DNA of 31,746 bases from Coemansia sp. RSA 922 (lineage: Eukaryota > Kickxellomycota > Kickxellomycetes > Kickxellales > Kickxellaceae): positions 1 to 31,746 of the forward strand of contig JANBQS010000134.1 of assembly GCA_027577415.1 (NCBI GenBank). The letters run 5' to 3'. The notes beneath the pieces were generated by a model, which was not told the origin of the DNA, made no database searches, and worked only from the letters and a program-made list of their open reading frames with translations. Shown here one piece after another: positions 29,151 to 31,746 of this stretch (within the stretch, counting starts at the first letter, position 1; each line of letters begins with the position of its first letter). Position numbers and translations under genes: made by a program.

Positions 29151-30135
29151 CTACTTGTACACGCTTCCTGTTTCCCAGTCGGTGTTGATCTCGTTTTCTG
29201 GTGACGCCATGTCCAAAGGATCAATCAGCCGCAGCTCTCGCGTGACCGCGTTTTTGACTAGCTCGTCTAGTTCCTTTGTAACCACGCCCAGCATCTTTTT
29301 GAACCGACTATCGATCTTGGCAATGCTATCGAAAGCCGCCTGCGTGATTGGGATCGATAGCAGCGAGTCTGCCAGCTTTGTGTACATGATTACCGTTATT
29401 TGACAAAATGTGTCAAACACTTGGAGAAAGTCCAAGTCGAATGGCTACAATACGCAGATGCAAGGCAACAGCAAGTCAGAATTGCGGTCAAAAAAAGACA
29501 CGCGCCGAGCTCGAGACTAAATAAATACTTACTGGCGTGTGCGTGTCGAGATATGAAAAGATGCCCGATTCGTAGCTCGCTTGCATTGCCGAACTGTGCT
29601 CGTCCGAGCCCTTTGACTTGCGGAAAAAGTTTCTCTATACAAGACAAGCCAATAATTTAGCACCATGAGGACTGCAAGATCGACTTTTAATGCACATCCT
29701 AGACGAGTGGACACCTTTACTTGCCTTTTTTGTCTTGCTGCCAGACTCGGTCATGTACGTGTCATACTCGTTAATCAAGATTCCCAATGCCTTGATGTAG
29801 TCGGACGGGTTTGATATCGCCAGAATAGGCCCCAGGCTTGCTCCCAGCATAAAGTACGCCCGCGTGCGCTTGCGCAGCCGGATGCTGTTGAACATGCCGC
29901 GCAAATCTTCTGGGTCAAATAAAAGCGTGTTGAAATATGCCCGCCGCTTTGTGCCCTTGCCGCTCACGCTCTCGGTGCTGCCACAAACTGAGCCATTGGT
30001 ATTTCCTGCAAACCCCTCGAAGCTCAAGTCAAGGGGCAGGGCCATTGCATTACGTAGATGCCTAAATGTAACTATCCGCTTGTTTATAAGCTCTCGTATG
30101 CTGAATTCCCACACATTTCCCGCCACTGCAGTCAT
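29151..30135 (-). CDS. Unrecognised three-exon protein (268 aa)
   Basis: Exons are 30135-29725, 29634-29533 and 29444-29151. Intron 2 (29445-29532) is GTAAGT...GTAG. Intron 1 (29635-29724) fits only as a GC-AG intron (see separate entry). All joins are in phase. The product begins MTAVAGNVWEFSIREL and has a Ser/Gly-rich stretch (about 45-62). A segment FNSIRLRKRTRAYFMLGASLGPILAI follows near 85-110, then a basic patch TKKRNFFRKSKG. A helical C-terminal half (FDLDFLQVFDTFCQI, KIDSRFKKMLGVVTKELDELVKNAV) ends in an acidic tail. No signal peptide or clear membrane segment. The helices could form a bundle or coiled coil. It looks like a conserved protein rather than a random frame, but I do not recognise the family. 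Confidence 0.65.
29635..29724 (-). other. Probable GC-AG intron (90 nt)
   Basis: The exon ends aag and the intron begins gcaagt, the exact consensus of GC-type donors (AG|GCAAGT). It ends tatag, with a branch-like gctaaat about 25 nt upstream. Only this donor keeps the frame into exon 2 (aga aac ttt...) and on to exon 3 (cca ttc gac...). The neighbouring GT donor four bases further (gtaaag) gives the wrong phase. Confidence 0.6.
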
Positions 30136-30427
30136 TTTTATAAAATATTTGGGATTAAAAAATGAAAAAAGAATATCGAAACGCAAGAAAGGTGTACTGC
30201 GTGTGAGGACAATGGTTTGGCCTGTGTTTATGCTTTCCAGATTGTTTGTGATTGGCTGAGTAGTAAAAGCCACGTTGAACGATCCCATATTTGAACGCAT
30301 TTCCAGCAGTCTATAAAGCCAGCTCCTTGTCGACAAGACATTTTGAAGTGGTTCTTTACATTCCTCTCAAGCCTCTTGGCTTTGATCATTTTTTAGTAAC
30401 ATGTTCTTCTAAGAGTAACATCTTAGA

Positions 30428-30444
30428 TTGGGGCATTGCCCCAA
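30428..30444. repeat. Perfect hairpin, 7-bp stem, 3-nt loop
   Basis: ttggggc, att, gccccaa. GC-rich stem in an AT-rich setting; function unknown. Confidence 0.6.
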
Positions 30445-30660
30445 CAACACGATGTTCACAATTTTTTGTTTGGGCATGCTGTGGTTCAGTGTTCCTGCTT
30501 GCAGAGCTGAGCCCAGCGCGGGTGTCCCTGGTATTGCACTACCTCCAGGTGACGCCCACCCTCACCCACCACCACCAAATTTAAAAAAGAAAAAAAAGAT
30601 AATAGAGCCTATACTCAAGCTATTGAACATTGATAAATGGTCTCTATAAGATGTGCTTGT

Positions 30661-30683
30661 TTTTGATCACCTCCTGATCAAAA
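30661..30683. repeat. Perfect hairpin, 9-bp stem, 5-nt loop
   Basis: ttttgatca, cctcc, tgatcaaaa. It lies about 65 bp to the left of the long palindrome; function unknown. Confidence 0.65.
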
Positions 30684-30747
30684 TTTTTTGCATGCATCAA
30701 GTTAGACCAGTGCCCTGTCTTTGAACTCTGCTCATTAAACTGCATAG

Positions 30748-31219
30748 AACAGCACTTTGCCATCTTCATGTATGTTGATATTGTTTGATTAGCTAGATTA
30801 GACGACGCTGATCCAGAGGCCTGCAGGAGCAGGCACACACTATTTACCTCACAAGATTTATGTTCAACGTTTATATGTTTCTCTTTATCCTTTACGGCTT
30901 TAAGTCATTTTATTCTTAACCTTGATAAATCTATTTACTAGTTTATTACTAAACACTTTACATGTGCTAACCGTTTACTGGTTCTCCCCTTTTGACAGAT
31001 ATACATGTCACAAAGCTGTATAGGTTGATATGTAAAGTAATATTTATTGGTTGAAATGGATAAACACACAAAACGGTTCATAATAAATGAGAGATGTGAA
31101 CAATGGTTAACATCTTGGTTATGTTGCTAGTGTTTCCCTACTCATGTGGGCCTCAGTGATCAGTGTCATCTGGGTCTAGCTGATCAAACAATATGAGATT
31201 TGTTATCAAGAGGTGCTGT
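30748..31219. repeat. Long imperfect palindrome (foldback), about 0.47 kb
   Basis: The left arm (about 30748-30970) reappears as its reverse complement in the right arm (about 31023-31219). Examples are acagcac at the outer edges; atattgtttgatYagctaga (30779-30798 against 31175-31195); ctgatc.ctgaggcc-like blocks; acacta..acNt (near 30836 and 31130); and actttacat..aacc (30955-30972 against 31022-31037). The matched blocks keep the same order and spacing around a centre near 30995. The match is diverged, with small gaps. It could be a foldback or MITE-type element, or a locus making a long hairpin RNA. No coding frame runs through it. Confidence 0.6.
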
Positions 31220-31670
31220 AAGAGTATAGTAGTACTTAAACTGTAGTAGTATCAATAATAAATATCTTTTCAAGACTCAACAAAAACACAAGAGAGAACT
31301 TTTCTACTAGTGCCAGAAAGGTGCCTTTTGTAATTTATATTCAGATATGCCAGCTGCATGATCTGTGTCACATAGCATGTGATGTCATGGGAGAGAGTTG
31401 TGGTAGTTAGCTGCGTTTTAGCACAACTACCACTTGGCTTAGGTGCATAGGGGGTGCGCTTGATTGGTGGGGAGCTGTATGCAGATACAGCCCCAGCAAT
31501 CGCAACATGTGGAGGGATTTACATCTCCCTCACAAAGGGCATACCCCAGGAGCTGGAGCCATCTCTTCTCATGTTTTCTCTATCTTCACATTCAGCTATT
31601 TACTTTTCTCTTTATTTGGTTTATTAACTAATAAAAGTTCAGAACAGTGAACTGCTAGGTGAGTACTTGC
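31220..31670. other. Non-coding stretch rich in short hairpins
   Basis: No gene supported. Perfect stems occur at 31368-31382 (6 bp, loop 3), 31400-31433 (9 bp, loop 16), 31474-31491 (7 bp, loop 4), 31512-31531 (6 bp, loop 8) and 31636-31653 (6 bp, loop 6). An aataaaa motif lies near 31630. It ends directly at the second LTR copy. Confidence 0.45.
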
Positions 31671-31746
31671 TGTAGGATTTCGGCGTTCAGCGACGACATC
31701 CGACATTATTTATTGCTGCCTAATTTCTACGGCTATGATCAACGGC
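31671..31746 (+). mobile_element. Second copy of the LTR (5' part, cut by the window end)
   Basis: Begins TGTAGGATTTCG and follows the solo LTR at 5821 for its first 76 bases (against 86 there), ending in the shared atcaacggc. Differences include about a dozen substitutions and lack of the 10-bp duplication seen in the first copy. It could be another solo LTR or the 5' LTR of a full element beyond the window. Confidence 0.75.

Larger units (their letters stand above)
30136..30747. other. Intergenic, 612 bp, promoter of the unrecognised gene plus two hairpins
   Basis: No gene supported. Perfect hairpins lie at 30428-30444 and 30661-30683. An A-rich stretch lies at 30583-30602 just after a C-rich one (30550-30580). 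Confidence 0.45.

Noticed and set aside
29635..29720. Ordinary GT-AG intron 1 in the unrecognised gene
   Set aside because: The donor GTAAAG leaves one extra base, and exon 2 would then not join exon 3 in frame with its GTAAGT/GTAG intron.
30291..30649. Two overlapping plus-strand frames in the gene-free right end
   Set aside because: No signal, domain or intron evidence; low-complexity C-rich and A-rich ends.
31364..31646. The hairpin-rich stretch as a separate LTR with TGT...ACA ends
   Set aside because: No pair of candidate ends gave a matching target duplication.
1..31746. tRNA genes, rRNA or CRISPR arrays
   Set aside because: I looked for cloverleaf ends and T-loop boxes (for example near 24838 and 27424) and for regular spaced repeats, and found none that fit.

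Overview
The window reads as nuclear DNA of an early-diverging fungus. Genes are compact, introns are short (about 70-122 nt, nearly all GTAAGN...AG), TATA boxes are frequent, and one family of F-box-like proteins is locally expanded. The gene content (pICln, a Na,K-ATPase-like P-type pump, an MCH1-like carrier, a Kickxellomycotina-style F-box family) makes a Coemansia-like organism my best guess. That placement is inference from style, not from a marker gene.

Region 1 (1-9140) is accessory. It holds four relatives of one F-box-like family: a 5'-truncated copy with an in-frame TGA (1-1410), an intact copy (1805-3514), a badly decayed copy (3941-5459) and an intact inverted copy (7452-9140). 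All four keep a DDVxFRGN-like core. Between the last two lie a solo LTR (5821-6101, TG...CA ends, 5-bp target duplication CATGT) and three very small genes (6331-6474, 6806-6946, 7175-7327). Each small gene encodes a 46-50 residue protein with one zinc finger in the same register (C19, C22, H35, then C39 or C41). This trio is the most novel-looking item in the window.

Region 2 (9141-30135) is ordinary housekeeping and transport. In order: a three-exon ABCC/MRP-type ABC transporter; a class IV aminotransferase-fold enzyme, probably 4-amino-4-deoxychorismate lyase; a Na,K-ATPase-like P-type ATPase; an MCH1-like MFS carrier; an aldo/keto reductase; a secreted proline-rich protein; a small secreted precursor with a Kex2-type site; an anion:cation symporter-type MFS carrier; pICln; phosphopantothenoylcysteine decarboxylase; and an unrecognised three-exon protein whose first intron appears to be of the rare GC-AG type. 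Four tail-to-tail gene pairs are separated by only 26-65 bp, so their 3' UTRs probably overlap.

Region 3 (30136-31746) has no gene I can support, but it is structured. It contains two perfect hairpins, a diverged palindrome of about 0.47 kb (arms roughly 30748-30970 and 31023-31219), a run of further hairpins (31368-31653), and the start of a second copy of the same LTR (31671 to the window end).

The genes do not form one pathway. The links I can support are the shared F-box family with its decay products, the LTR pair, and the zinc-finger microprotein trio.
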